Part shown: positions 8,592 through 16,544 of the stretch, in pieces
Layout of the letters: the number at the start of each line of letters is the position of its first letter
How positions within the stretch are numbered: the stretch's first letter is position 1
Origin: Gryganskiella cystojenkinii
Taxonomy: Eukaryota; Mortierellomycota; Mortierellomycetes; Mortierellales; Mortierellaceae
Direction: 5' to 3'
Length of the DNA: 16,544 bases
NCBI GenBank assembly: GCA_015852425.1
Contig: JAAAIG010000596.1
Coordinates: forward strand, 8,198-24,741
Made by a program: the position numbers and the translations under genes
Notes under the pieces: generated by a model
What the model was told of the DNA's origin: nothing
The model's database searches: none
What the model saw: the letters and a program-made list of their open reading frames with translations, nothing else

Positions 8592-9205
8592 TAACAATGA
8601 AAACAGATCTTTCGCACAATAACTCGCAGTTTCCAAGAAGAGATAGGTTCCTGAATGGACTGATCAGAAAAATAATGTAAAACATCAAACAATCTGTGAT
8701 CCGTCTGCTCTAATCCAAAAACGCGTATTGGGACAGGAGTGTCGTTGGGCGGAAATTGTGGTTTCTCACCCTGAGCGCGTCATAGAGCAAAGCCTGTGCA
8801 ACCAACTGCCAACGACATGGACACCTCCTCCAAAAAGGGACTTTTCGATTCAAAGACTTTTCAAAAGGAAAAGAATGTCGACTAGTGCATTGTTCTTTTA
8901 TTCAGTACTTTTCTCCTCTCTGTCATTCCATCCTGCTTTTGTTTCCATCCGTCTTCTTTGTTCTCAATTCGTCGCGATTCTTGTTGGCATAGCACCGACT
9001 TTCTTTTGTGCGCTCATTCCAGCGTCATCGGTCCCTCTTTTGCTCGCCCGTCTGTTGTCTGACACGAGTCTGTCCCCTTTTCTCATTCTTTGCCTTGTTG
9101 GTTCTCTGCTCTCTCCCAAGCGCACACACACTCTCTCTCATTCACATTCTTTCGTTATTTCATTCATTCATTACATTCTCTTACAACAACACCGCTCATA
9201 CGACG

Positions 9206-9228
9206 CACACGCACACACACACACACAC
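9206..9228. repeat. CA microsatellite
   Basis: CACAC, one G, then an uninterrupted 17-nt CA run at 9212-9228, within the pyrimidine-rich leader region. The length is likely to vary between strains. Confidence 0.85.
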
Positions 9229-9346
9229 TCTGTCTCTTGGTCCAATCTGCCCCCCACAACGCCATTGTCACAGCAGCTTAATAGCGTAATTCACATTCCC
9301 CACCGCACACCTCGAGTTTGTCCTCCACGCAACACTTTTTTCAGGA

Positions 9347-12300
9347 ATGCCGACCGTCCCGACTACGCCACCCTCGGTTCCACCAGGCCCCACGGCAGCC
9401 GAGGGCGTGGCAGCGATGATTCCTGTCGCCAATATTACACTTGAGGATGCTTTGCTGGACAATCCCAACTTTCGAGCCAACATAAAGTTATTTGAGGGCC
9501 AAGTCTTTTTCATTGAGAACTGGCTCGTAGCCTTGGTAAGTGGATCTAAAAAAAAAATAGGATAAAAAAAGAGAGACGAGGGCAGCGAGCGAGCGAAAGA
9601 AAGGACCACGTTTGTTTGTTTGTGTATGCGAGTGTGTCTGTTCGCTCTCCCGTTTCCCGTTTCCCCAGAAAAACTAACACGTTTTTGAAACGTTCGACTC
9701 TTTTTTTTTCTTTTTTTTTCACCCGCGCAGCAACGGTCGATGAATCAATTTACAGAAGAATGGAAACGTATGCATCTTTTGCGTTTTTGTTTATAACTGC
9801 TTGTGGTTCTTCTCGTAAAAGAAAAGATCAACTCACACAACAAGGAATGGTGCTAATGAATTCCATGGTGTTTTTTTTGGCTGCTCCTCTCCTTTTGCTT
9901 GTTTCTAGGTCTGAATGAAGTAACCGGAGTCTTGAACAAACGGGCCGAGGTTCCGCTCCTATCCCAGGGCATGCTCAGTACGTCTTTGATTTCAATTTTC
10001 TCCCTTTGGATGATCTCCACAGGATATTTTACCATCCGGATCATGACCTTCATCGTCAGTAAAGGCAAAGCAGGAATACTGAGGATAACCGTCCCTCTCT
10101 TCACAACTCAAAGCTGGCCCATGATCTGCTCATGATCTGGACAATTTTCTTTTTTGCCCAGCCCTCTCTGTCACGCTCGCTCGTCTTGGGTCCCTCCAAC
10201 CCCCAAAAACAACAATCAAACACTCTTAGATTTTGCCACCAAATCAACACAAATGCACTTTGCCCCTGCATCGACTGGGAAATCGGACGGATCACGCCCT
10301 GTCATGATCTGTTGTGTGTCCGTGTGTCAGTTGTGTGTGTTGTAGTCTTTTTTGCTAACCTAACCCCGTTCCCCCTTCCCTATCGACCCTTTTTCCTTTT
10401 TTTTTGCTTTTCCCCCTCTGTGAACTTGAATAGGTGCACAGTATACGATCCCGGCCATGAAACTGGTTGGCGGAGCTTTCCGAACAACCTTGGCACTCAA
10501 GAACAAGTATATTTCCGAGGTGAACGAACAGGTTCTCAAACCTCTGGACGATTTCCTCAAGACTGATCTCAAAGAGTTCAAGGAATCGAAAAAGATCTAC
10601 GACAAAGCTCTGGAAAAGTACGAGACCACACTGGCGAAATACAATGGCCAGAGTCGGCAAAAGGAAGCCAGCGCACTTCGAGAGGAGGCTTTTCAACTCT
10701 ATGATACTCGCAAAGCCTATATCCAGGCCGCCATGTCCTGCTCTATGCTTTGCATCCGCTTGCAGGACGGACTTGACCAGTTGGTTCTTGGTGTGGTAAG
10801 AACATGTTACCCTTTGCTCTTTTTTTTGCTCGCAACAAAAGAAAAAAAAATGATATGCAACAATGAGCGGACATGCGAGATTTAACTCTGTTTTATTGTC
10901 AAATATTTATAGTTCTTGGACTTGATCGCCACTCAGCACGACTACTTTTCAGGCAACGCAGATCATTTCGGGAGTATGGCCTTACAAGTGCTGCAGTTGA
11001 AGACCTACATGAAGGACCACAAGGAAGCCAGTGCGATCTCACTAGCGGAACTGGAACAGAACAAGGAGCGCTACACCACCGATGCGATCGAATACTGGAA
11101 ACCAAGTCGATCTCTCAAATGCTACTCTAACACGACGCCAGCATCTAAATCCACTATTGGACATGCGGCTCTGGGACCGGTGTTTGCGGCACAGATGGCT
11201 GGCCAAGTGCCGATCAGTAGCCTTATGGTACGACCTGCGACTATCTCTCAATTCTCAACAACGGCCGGTAATGGTCGAACGCCACTGCAAATGAATCAAT
11301 TCCAGCCTCAGTCATCATTACCCCAGTTGGTCACGGCGCCGCCAGGAGGAACAGGAGCGGGAGGAGGTCTTCAGACCAGTAGTTCAATATCTGCACCTCT
11401 GGATAACGGGCCTTCAGCAGCCGATACCCTCTCTGTTTCGATGGCTCTTCGACCCAGCAACGGGCCCAGCAATTCATTACCGACCGCGGCCGGGGGCTCT
11501 CGGAGTCTCCCCAGCTCGACTGCCTCTTCATCTACGAATTTAAAGGACGAGGCGGACTCCATGGAGCCAGATTGTACGCCGACAACGAAGCAAGGGTACC
11601 TTAATATCCGAATCCCTCAACCCAAGAACCGTGCTCCTGTCTGGCAACGGAAATATTTCTTCATTCAAGAAGGCGAATTTGGATTCGAAAGTGTGGTCTC
11701 GAACCCGACGGTCGGTTCACAAGTCGTTCAAAGTGAACGAATAGCGGTTCTGCTATGTGAGGTCCGTTACGGGTTATCGTCCAGTGCATCGATGGCGATG
11801 AGCGGAGGCGGGAACCCTTCCTCGGGGAGTCAAGGATTGGCGATGGTTCAGATGGAACGTCGATTCTGTTTCGAGGTTGTTTGTGCCACACAGTAAGTAA
11901 CAGGGCTAAGGAAAAGCCGTCCTGTCTTGATGCAGAAATGGTATCGGAGCAAACTATGAGCAGCTAACTTATGCCATTTTGCCTATTTTTAAAAAAAATC
12001 AATCTAGATCATATTTACTGCAAGCAGAGACAGAGGACGACTTGATGAGCTGGGTCGACACATTTGAGGCGGCCAAACGAGATGTGTTCTTGCAACAAAA
12101 CCTGCCCCGATACCCAGAACCCGAAGAACCTTATTCACCTATGATACCCGACAGTGCTGGACCCTCGTTTTCGTTCTCGGGCGAAGATTTGACCGGATCC
12201 CAAGAGGGAGTCCTTTCAAGGTCTAACGGTGGCGACATGGCTGAATCAACACCCTTGGGATTAGGGTTGAGTTGGGCGGCCAGTGTCCCCGGCGTGAGTT

Positions 12301-15300
12301 TGCTTTTGGGATCCTATGCTGGAACTGGGACAGGATCAGGAACAGGGCCTTCGAAACCAGCGACGGAATCGCCAGAGACTGCAGACAAGCCTGCAACTGA
12401 TTCAGAGAACCAAACAACAGACCAGGATACCACTGCCGGTTCAGGATTCGAAATGATACAGTCAGACCCGAAGCCGTCTCTTGCCATCGTCACCTCTCCT
12501 TCAATGTCATTGCCGCAAACATCGATGCAACCCGTTAAGGACACGGACTCGCATCCACATGCAAGATCTAAATCACTGGGCGATAGTAATAGCGTTGTCC
12601 CTGAACAAAGCTCAGGTCCCAGTCAACAACTTTCTGAGATTGAGAGGCTCATGACCAGTTCACATCATCTTGTTCCTAAGGCTACGCCCTTACCGGTCTC
12701 AGAGTACGCTATCGTTCTGTTATGCCCATTGTATCAGGAGAATCTTAAAAAAAAGATACGCCTGTCCAAGACTCGCTAACACGATTTTTATGTTGACATA
12801 GAATCCCTCATTATCCGATGGAACTAGTAATCCGTAATCGGGAACTTCATCTTCGGTTCCATGGAACAAAAGTCCATTCAAAAGAATATGTGCTTCACTC
12901 CTGGACCAGTGGCTTCTTGGACGACTCTCGACCCGACAAGCCCATCATGGTCTACGGTCGCATCTTTTTGACCCAATCGGGCATGTACTTTTATGCCCGC
13001 GGACTGAGTGTGGAGACCAAGCGGATGTTCCGGTTCTCATCGATCCGAGGCATTGAATGCGAACAAAAGGATATTTCGACCGAGTGGCGAATCGAGACCA
13101 TGGACAGGGTTCAGCATGTGTTTTGTCAGTTTACGCTAACAGAGACAGAGTACCAAGTCCTTCATTTGATCTGGACCAATGTCCATCAAGCCAAGGATCG
13201 TTTGCCTGTCAAGGAGCTCTTTAGGAGGACCATGTTGATCACTAACAAGCCCAAAGGAAGCGCCGGTTCAGGATCCTTGGCAGAGACAGAGTCCAACCAT
13301 CAGACGACGCGGGACGGAAAGATGACACATCATGGCGGCAGTGGTGGAGAGCCCGTCGAGAGTCTGTCAGGCGCGGTTTCGGAGGCGGCATCCATCAAGA
13401 CCAACGACGAAGATTGGGGGGATCTTGATGAGCCAGAAGAAGGTAACTATTTGTCTCGTTACAGTTCTCGGCAGCATGATTGTAGAACGGTCAAAACTTA
13501 TTCACGGTTGTTTATAATTTATTGAATGTTGCTCTCTAGATTTCCCGTCAACCATGGAAGCTCCGTCTGGATCCGTATCATGTCATTGTCCTGGACATTT
13601 GGAAAAGGTTGAACTGGAGCAGACCTTCAGCGTCTCTGCCAAGAAAATGAGCCGCCTACTCTTTGGACCTAACAGTCCTGTGTGGAAAGAGTTCCACGAA
13701 AGACGAAACAACACTGGTAATGTCCCTAGTCCCCTAGTCATCTTTTTTTATTTTTTTTATTATTTGTTTGTTTTGGGACTCGGAAAAAAAAAAAGAGAAA
13801 ATCTAAATGGACTTGCGGTCAAACTTGTCATATTTTTAGTCCAAAGCATCGGCGAGTGGACCCAAGATGGAGTTCTCAGGACGAGGATAGTCAAGTTTCT
13901 CATGGTCGTCAACAACCCGCTCGTCAAACTGAACCACACGGACTGCGTCGAGACACAAACTTGTGAGGTCGAGGAAGACTATCTTCGATACTCGTACACG
14001 ACCAAGTCGAGTGTCCTCGCGATGCCCTATAGCGACGCTTTTACGCCTATCCTTCGTTACTGTATTACTTATGTGAGCAAGGACCGCTGCAAGCTCACTT
14101 GCTCGGTCGGGATCGAATGGCACAAGAATCCACTTGTAAAGGCCATGATCAAAGCCCAGGTGTTTAAGGGTACCTCCGAGACGGTTCGCGATCTCGCCGA
14201 AATCCTTCAGCTGCATCTGGAACAGCACGCTCGGGGTCAGAACGGAGGACCACAAGTTTCTGGAATGGCAGCTGGAAGGGACTCGGGATTGACCAAAGGT
14301 TCCCGAGGACCCTCCTTCACGGACAACCATCAGAGGAGCGACTCTTCCAAGATTATGATTTCCTTGCATGGCCCCGATGATGATCACAGTATCTTGTTGG
14401 ATCCACAGGGCAATAACGTCGCTACGGACCTCCAAGCAGACAACTCCAAAGACAGTCGCGTCCCCGGTGCACGACGACACACGGTCAGTGCTGCAGCCGG
14501 ATCCGGTGGACTAATGTATTCAGGCCCAAGAGTACAGGGACACTGGCCGACAGGAGCTCCACCGTCCTTTGTCCCGATCGGATCTAAAGCCAGTCGGACC
14601 AAACTTCTTGGTCGACCGAGTCGTAGCGCCTTGAAGGATGAGACTTCTACAAACAAGAGTAGTGTGGCTGCGCTCACCTCTTCATCAAAGCTTGGAAGTG
14701 CGGGATGGCTCAAGCGGACCTTGTTCGGGACTCTACACTCCAAGGACGAATCCCAGCGCCGATTAAACTCGACACGACTGCTCTTTATCGTCCTCGTGGT
14801 CTCGTCCCTGATCAACATTTGGGCCGCGTACAACAGTCAACGGATGCTCAACACGGCTTGGAAACTCAAGGGACGAGGTTCGAAAGGTGGTCCCTTGAAG
14901 GGTTACCCTGAGCCATTGAACCGGATGTTGGGCGGATTTGGATCATCGCGAGGAAAAGATTTCCAAGACGATGATAACGTCCGCAACGTCCGTGTCGCAG
15001 CAAGAGCCGTCTTTTTGAAAGATTTGGAGGAACAAATGTTGCGTGGGGAACTGGATGGGTTTGAGGACGCTCAGACGATAGACCACAAGAGTTTTGAGAT
15101 CTTTTTGGAGGTCCGAGATTCATTCAGGGTCTGGTCAAAGCCTCCACAGGACTGGTTCTCGTCGGATCCTGAAAGAGAAAATCAGAGCACGATTGCTCCA
15201 TCGTCGTCGCCTTTGTCGTCCAAGACTTTGTCGCCCGCGAGTCCCTCACCCTCATCGTCATCTTCACCGTACACAGCCACATATGATGAACAAGGTTCGG

Positions 15301-15920
15301 CTTTTACACCGGCAAGATACCCGTGGTTACTCCCGCAGCACCGTCGTTGGGCCACGAGGATCATTTTCCAACGCGACAGGGTCGGGATCATGCGACACGA
15401 CCTGTTGGTGACCTTTGAGCTGTTGAATCAATTGGAGCGGCATCTGTTGGAGACCGAGTATGTCAATTGGATCATGGACGAACGAAGCCGATGCCGCCTT
15501 TGGGAGGCTCGACAGATTGCCCAGGAGGACAGGATGAGAAGGGTTGACGAGGATAATCTCAAGAGAGGCGTTATGAACTCTGACGAGGGTTTGCTGGAAG
15601 AGGAGGAGGAAGAAGGATCAGCGGCGGGCATGGAACCGGAGGATATCGAATTGAAGGGAGAGTTCCTTCGGCAGCTCGAGACCGAAGCCATGAACGCAGA
15701 ACAGGTCAAGCAGCAAATTTTGCATGAACATGAACACGAACACGAAAACGAAAACGATCACGACCACGACCAAGTACAAGGTCGAGAATACCCTACAAAG
15801 AGCAACAAGGCTCTGAAGAAAGACCAGAAAAAGATCAAGGACCGAGTGACAAAGGAGTTTTGTCAAGGGCTTGAACGTCAGATGGAGTTGTTCTTGGTCG
15901 AGACTCATAAAATGTCCTAA
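9347..15920 (+). CDS. Sip3/Ysp1 (Lam)-type BAR-PH-GRAM-VASt sterol-transfer protein
   Basis: The exons are 9347-9535, 9731-9767, 9909-9977, 10434-10795, 10913-11892, 12008-12703, 12802-13442, 13540-13716 and 13840-15920, giving 1743 residues with all phases consistent. Domains in order: BAR (about 27-290), Ser/Pro/Gly-rich linker, PH (about 444-571, from KQGYLNIRIPQP to WVDTFEAAKR, with a Gly/Ser-rich loop insertion), second linker, GRAM (about 790-910), VASt/StART-like (about 1006-1180, from CHCPGHLEKVELEQTF), one transmembrane helix (about 1362-1381, LLFIVLVVSSLINIWAAY) and a 362-residue tail. Yeast relatives (Lam1/Ysp1, Lam3/Sip3) sit in the ER at contacts with the plasma membrane and belong to a family that moves sterol through the VASt domain; that role is inferred here. 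The start is the first ATG after an in-frame TAA (9287-9289). The 12-codon exon 2 and exon 3 are the least certain parts, although the joined reading (EEWKRLNEVTGVLNKR, LLSQGMLSAQYTIPAMK) is BAR-like. Confidence 0.93.
9536..9730 (+). other. BAR-PH-VASt gene intron 1
   Basis: 195 nt, phase 0, GTAAGT...GCAG. Branch site CTAAC at 9674-9678, followed by long pyrimidine tracts. An in-frame TAA appears soon after the donor, so retention would truncate the protein. Confidence 0.85.
9768..9908 (+). other. BAR-PH-VASt gene intron 2
   Basis: 141 nt, phase 1, GTATGC...CTAG, branch site CTAAT at 9853-9857. The split codon gives Arg in EEWKRLNEVTG. The donor is weaker than its neighbours. Confidence 0.75.
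9978..10433 (+). other. BAR-PH-VASt gene intron 3 (long)
   Basis: 456 nt, phase 1, GTACGT...ATAG, several times longer than other introns here. Branch-site candidates CTAAC lie at 10355-10359 and 10360-10364. The word CATGATCTG occurs three times (10120, 10131, 10303). A short exon-like stretch around 10024-10055 was considered and rejected on frame. Confidence 0.75.
10796..10912 (+). other. BAR-PH-VASt gene intron 4
   Basis: 117 nt, phase 0, GTAAGA...ATAG. The best branch-site candidate is TTTAAC near 10881. Splicing joins QLVLGV to FLDLIATQHDYF within the BAR domain. Confidence 0.85.
11893..12007 (+). other. BAR-PH-VASt gene intron 5
   Basis: 115 nt, phase 2, GTAAGT...CTAG, branch site CTAAC at 11964-11968. 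It interrupts the PH domain; splicing restores FCFEVVCATQSYLLQAE. Confidence 0.9.
12704..12801 (+). other. BAR-PH-VASt gene intron 6
   Basis: 98 nt, phase 2, GTACGC...ATAG, branch site CTAAC at 12776-12780. It lies in the linker before the GRAM domain; splicing gives PLPVSEIPHYPMELVIRNRE. Confidence 0.87.
13443..13539 (+). other. BAR-PH-VASt gene intron 7
   Basis: 97 nt, phase 1, GTAACT...CTAG. No clear CTAAC branch site is visible. Splicing gives DEPEEDFPSTMEAPSG just before the VASt domain. Confidence 0.85.
13717..13839 (+). other. BAR-PH-VASt gene intron 8, stop-free and a multiple of three
   Basis: 123 nt, phase 1, GTAATG...TTAG, inside the VASt domain. Splicing joins HERRNNT to VQSIGEWTQDG. 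The intron has no in-frame stop, so an unspliced mRNA would encode 41 extra residues, including a strongly hydrophobic stretch (VIFFYFFYYLFVLGLG). The branch site is not canonical. Confidence 0.87.
15723..15770 (+). repeat. His/Glu/Asn/Asp dipeptide repeat near the C-terminus
   Basis: Sixteen residues (1679-1694, HEHEHEHENENDHDHD) are encoded by a degenerate 6-nt microsatellite of the form GARMAY. The tract lies after the transmembrane helix, so probably in the ER lumen. Alternating His and acidic residues can bind divalent metal or change charge with pH, but repeat expansion without function is as likely. Confidence 0.9.
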
Positions 15921-16005
15921 AAAAAATAGAGGAAAAATAACCTTCCTACCTTGTAAAATAGAGCATTGCAACCATGACATTGTCCCTTGATGGACTCGAA
16001 AAAAC

Positions 16006-16011
16006 ATTAAA
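16006..16011 (+). terminator. Poly(A) signal of the BAR-PH-VASt gene
   Basis: ATTAAA lies 86 nt after the stop codon at 15920, followed by an A-rich stretch. It is the commonest variant of AATAAA. Confidence 0.5.
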
Positions 16012-16048
16012 GAGATAAAAAAAAAGAATCTCCCTCCTCCTCCTGGAT

Positions 16049-16054
16049 TTTATT
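16049..16054 (-). terminator. Poly(A) signal of the right-edge minus-strand gene
   Basis: AATAAA on the minus strand lies 31 nt past the stop codon at 16086. The spacing supports a real 3' end for the partial gene to its right. Confidence 0.55.
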
Positions 16055-16085
16055 CGTGCGAAATGGTCCCCTCGATGTCTTTTTT

Positions 16086-16544
16086 TTATACACCAAGAGT
16101 TCTTGACGGCACAAACAACACGCACGTTCCGCTACCGTACATTGTTGGCTGTCGAGCTGCCATAATAGTATTCCATGCATCTTCCTGTAATACCGCAGCC
16201 GATCGCTCAAAACGTAGCTCTAGTTCTTTGACTTTGCTCTTGTTTCCGGTCTGGCTCTCGCCTACACAAAACCTACATAGAGGAATTGTTCCCAAAAGGG
16301 AGACCTTGATTGTTATGGTAATGAAAATATTGAAAGGTATTGAAAAGGGTACTGAAATGGAATAAAGGTATGGTGCTTCTCTTACCTGCACAGAGGAATT
16401 GTTCGCGAATTTCAGAGCGATTCTTTACCGAGGGTTTGGGGGGGGGGGGCTACTCGCGACACTTTTTTTATTTTTTTTTATTTTATTAGCGCTTTGTCTG
16501 CCACCAAAAGCTGCTGTAGAGGGTCTAAACTAATAAACATCGAC
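16086..16544 (-). CDS. 3' end of an unidentified gene entering from the right edge (partial)
   Basis: I do not recognise this gene. The last exon (16261-16086, minus) encodes 57 residues plus stop, with a charged, helix-prone stretch (KSKVKELELRFERSAAVLQE) followed by DAWNTIMAARQ, and ends 31 nt before an AATAAA. The previous exon (16449-16386) ends in a strong donor (GCAG then GTAAGA) and reads PPPPKPSVKNRSEIREQF; the joined phases agree. A further exon (16543-16505, SMFISLDPLQQLL) is tentative: its donor GTGGCA is weak, but the 55-nt intron has a CTAAT branch site and the phase fits. Without that intron a TAG lies directly before the Pro run. The C12 tract in the coding strand may hide a length error. 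Confidence 0.5.
16262..16385 (-). other. Intron in the right-edge gene
   Basis: 124 nt on the minus strand, GTAAGA...GTAG, phase 1. An alternative acceptor 11 nt upstream (ending at 16273) would bring an in-frame TAG after three codons, so the acceptor at 16262 is preferred. Both splice sites lie in or next to copies of a 21-nt direct repeat. Confidence 0.5.
16271..16404. repeat. 21-nt direct repeat flanking the intron
   Basis: Positions 16271-16291 and 16384-16404 match at 19 of 21 bases, 113 nt apart. On the minus strand each copy ends in AGGT: one provides the donor, the other an acceptor-like AG at the intron's 3' end. Confidence 0.85.
16438..16449. repeat. Homopolymer of 12 G
   Basis: Twelve consecutive G (C12 on the minus strand), placed where the right-edge gene would encode four Pro residues. 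Such runs are prone to assembly length errors, which would shift the reading frame of any exon spanning them. Confidence 0.9.

Larger units (their letters stand above)
8540..9346. promoter_or_regulatory. Intergenic region and leader of the BAR-PH-VASt gene
   Basis: The first part is the SF3B1 3' UTR. From about 8880 the plus strand becomes strongly pyrimidine-rich with CT, CA and TTCA microsatellites, like the other leaders here. An ACGCGT palindrome (MCB/MBF type) lies at 8721-8726, too short to weigh much. The sequence TTTTTTCAG ends at 9344, two nt before the ATG, so the leader may itself end in a spliced 5' UTR intron. A 238-codon frame at 8728-9444 is low in complexity and overlaps the true first exon out of frame; I do not call it. 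Confidence 0.55.
15921..16085. other. Tail-to-tail intergenic space
   Basis: Only 165 nt separate the stop codon of the BAR-PH-VASt gene from the stop codon of the minus-strand gene at the right edge. Each strand has its own poly(A) signal in this space, so the two 3' UTRs probably abut or overlap. Confidence 0.6.

Noticed and set aside
8721..8726. ACGCGT as a cell-cycle MBF site for the BAR-PH-VASt gene
   Set aside because: A single 6-nt palindrome more than 600 nt from the start codon is expected by chance; it is noted only within the intergenic description.
8728..9444. 238-codon plus-strand open frame in the leader of the BAR-PH-VASt gene
   Set aside because: It is built from CT, CA and TTCA repeats and overlaps the real first exon in a different frame. 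It has no family resemblance.
10024..10055. Possible micro-exon encoding a DHD-containing segment in intron 3 of the BAR-PH-VASt gene
   Set aside because: It reads YFYHPDHDLH after an AG and resembles a motif I expected before YTIPAM. No donor keeps the frame with exon 4, whereas joining exon 3 directly to 10434 restores the frame cleanly.
1..16544. tRNA, rRNA, snRNA, snoRNA or CRISPR array
   Set aside because: I looked for tRNA T-loop words with matching arms, U6-like boxes, C/D box pairs in the longer introns and regularly spaced repeats. Nothing reached a supportable level by eye; a covariance-model scan would be decisive.

Overview
The window looks like a piece of a fungal nuclear genome. 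Protein genes are split by short introns (about 55-195 nt, one of 456 nt) with GT...AG ends and CTAAC/CTAAT branch sites. Leaders are pyrimidine-rich and the 3' ends carry AATAAA or ATTAAA. The BAR-PH-GRAM-VASt protein is a fungal architecture. An early-diverging filamentous fungus (Mortierellaceae-like Mucoromycota) is my best guess, but it is an inference from gene style and cannot be proved here.

Layout, left to right. Positions 1-2008 hold no gene I can support, only low-complexity sequence, small repeats and the 3' flank of the next gene. Positions 2009-3397 (minus) encode an intronless family GT17 glycosyltransferase (beta-1,4-N-acetylglucosaminyltransferase type) with a duplicated 34-residue stem segment. 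Positions 3398-4434 are a divergent promoter region with a CRE and E-boxes beside the next gene. Positions 4435-8539 (plus, four exons) encode SF3B1/Hsh155, the large HEAT-repeat subunit of the U2 snRNP SF3b complex, 1261 residues, with a constant 43-residue offset from human SF3B1 throughout the HEAT domain. Positions 8540-9346 are intergenic and leader sequence. Positions 9347-15920 (plus, nine exons) encode a 1743-residue Sip3/Ysp1 (Lam1/Lam3)-type sterol-transfer protein: BAR, PH, GRAM and VASt domains, one transmembrane helix and a long probably ER-lumenal tail. Positions 16086-16544 (minus) hold the last exons of an unidentified gene that enters from the right edge and converges on the sterol-transfer gene.

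The genes form no pathway: glycan synthesis, pre-mRNA splicing and ER membrane-contact lipid transfer sit side by side, as is usual in a eukaryotic chromosome. I found no mobile element with diagnostic ends, no CRISPR array, no tRNA or rRNA, and no clear new system. The most interesting items are an intron in the right-edge gene flanked by a direct repeat that contains both splice sites (a tandem-duplication intron-gain signature), an in-frame stop-free intron inside the VASt domain, the His/acid-rich lumenal repeat, and the possible retrogene origin of the GT17 gene.
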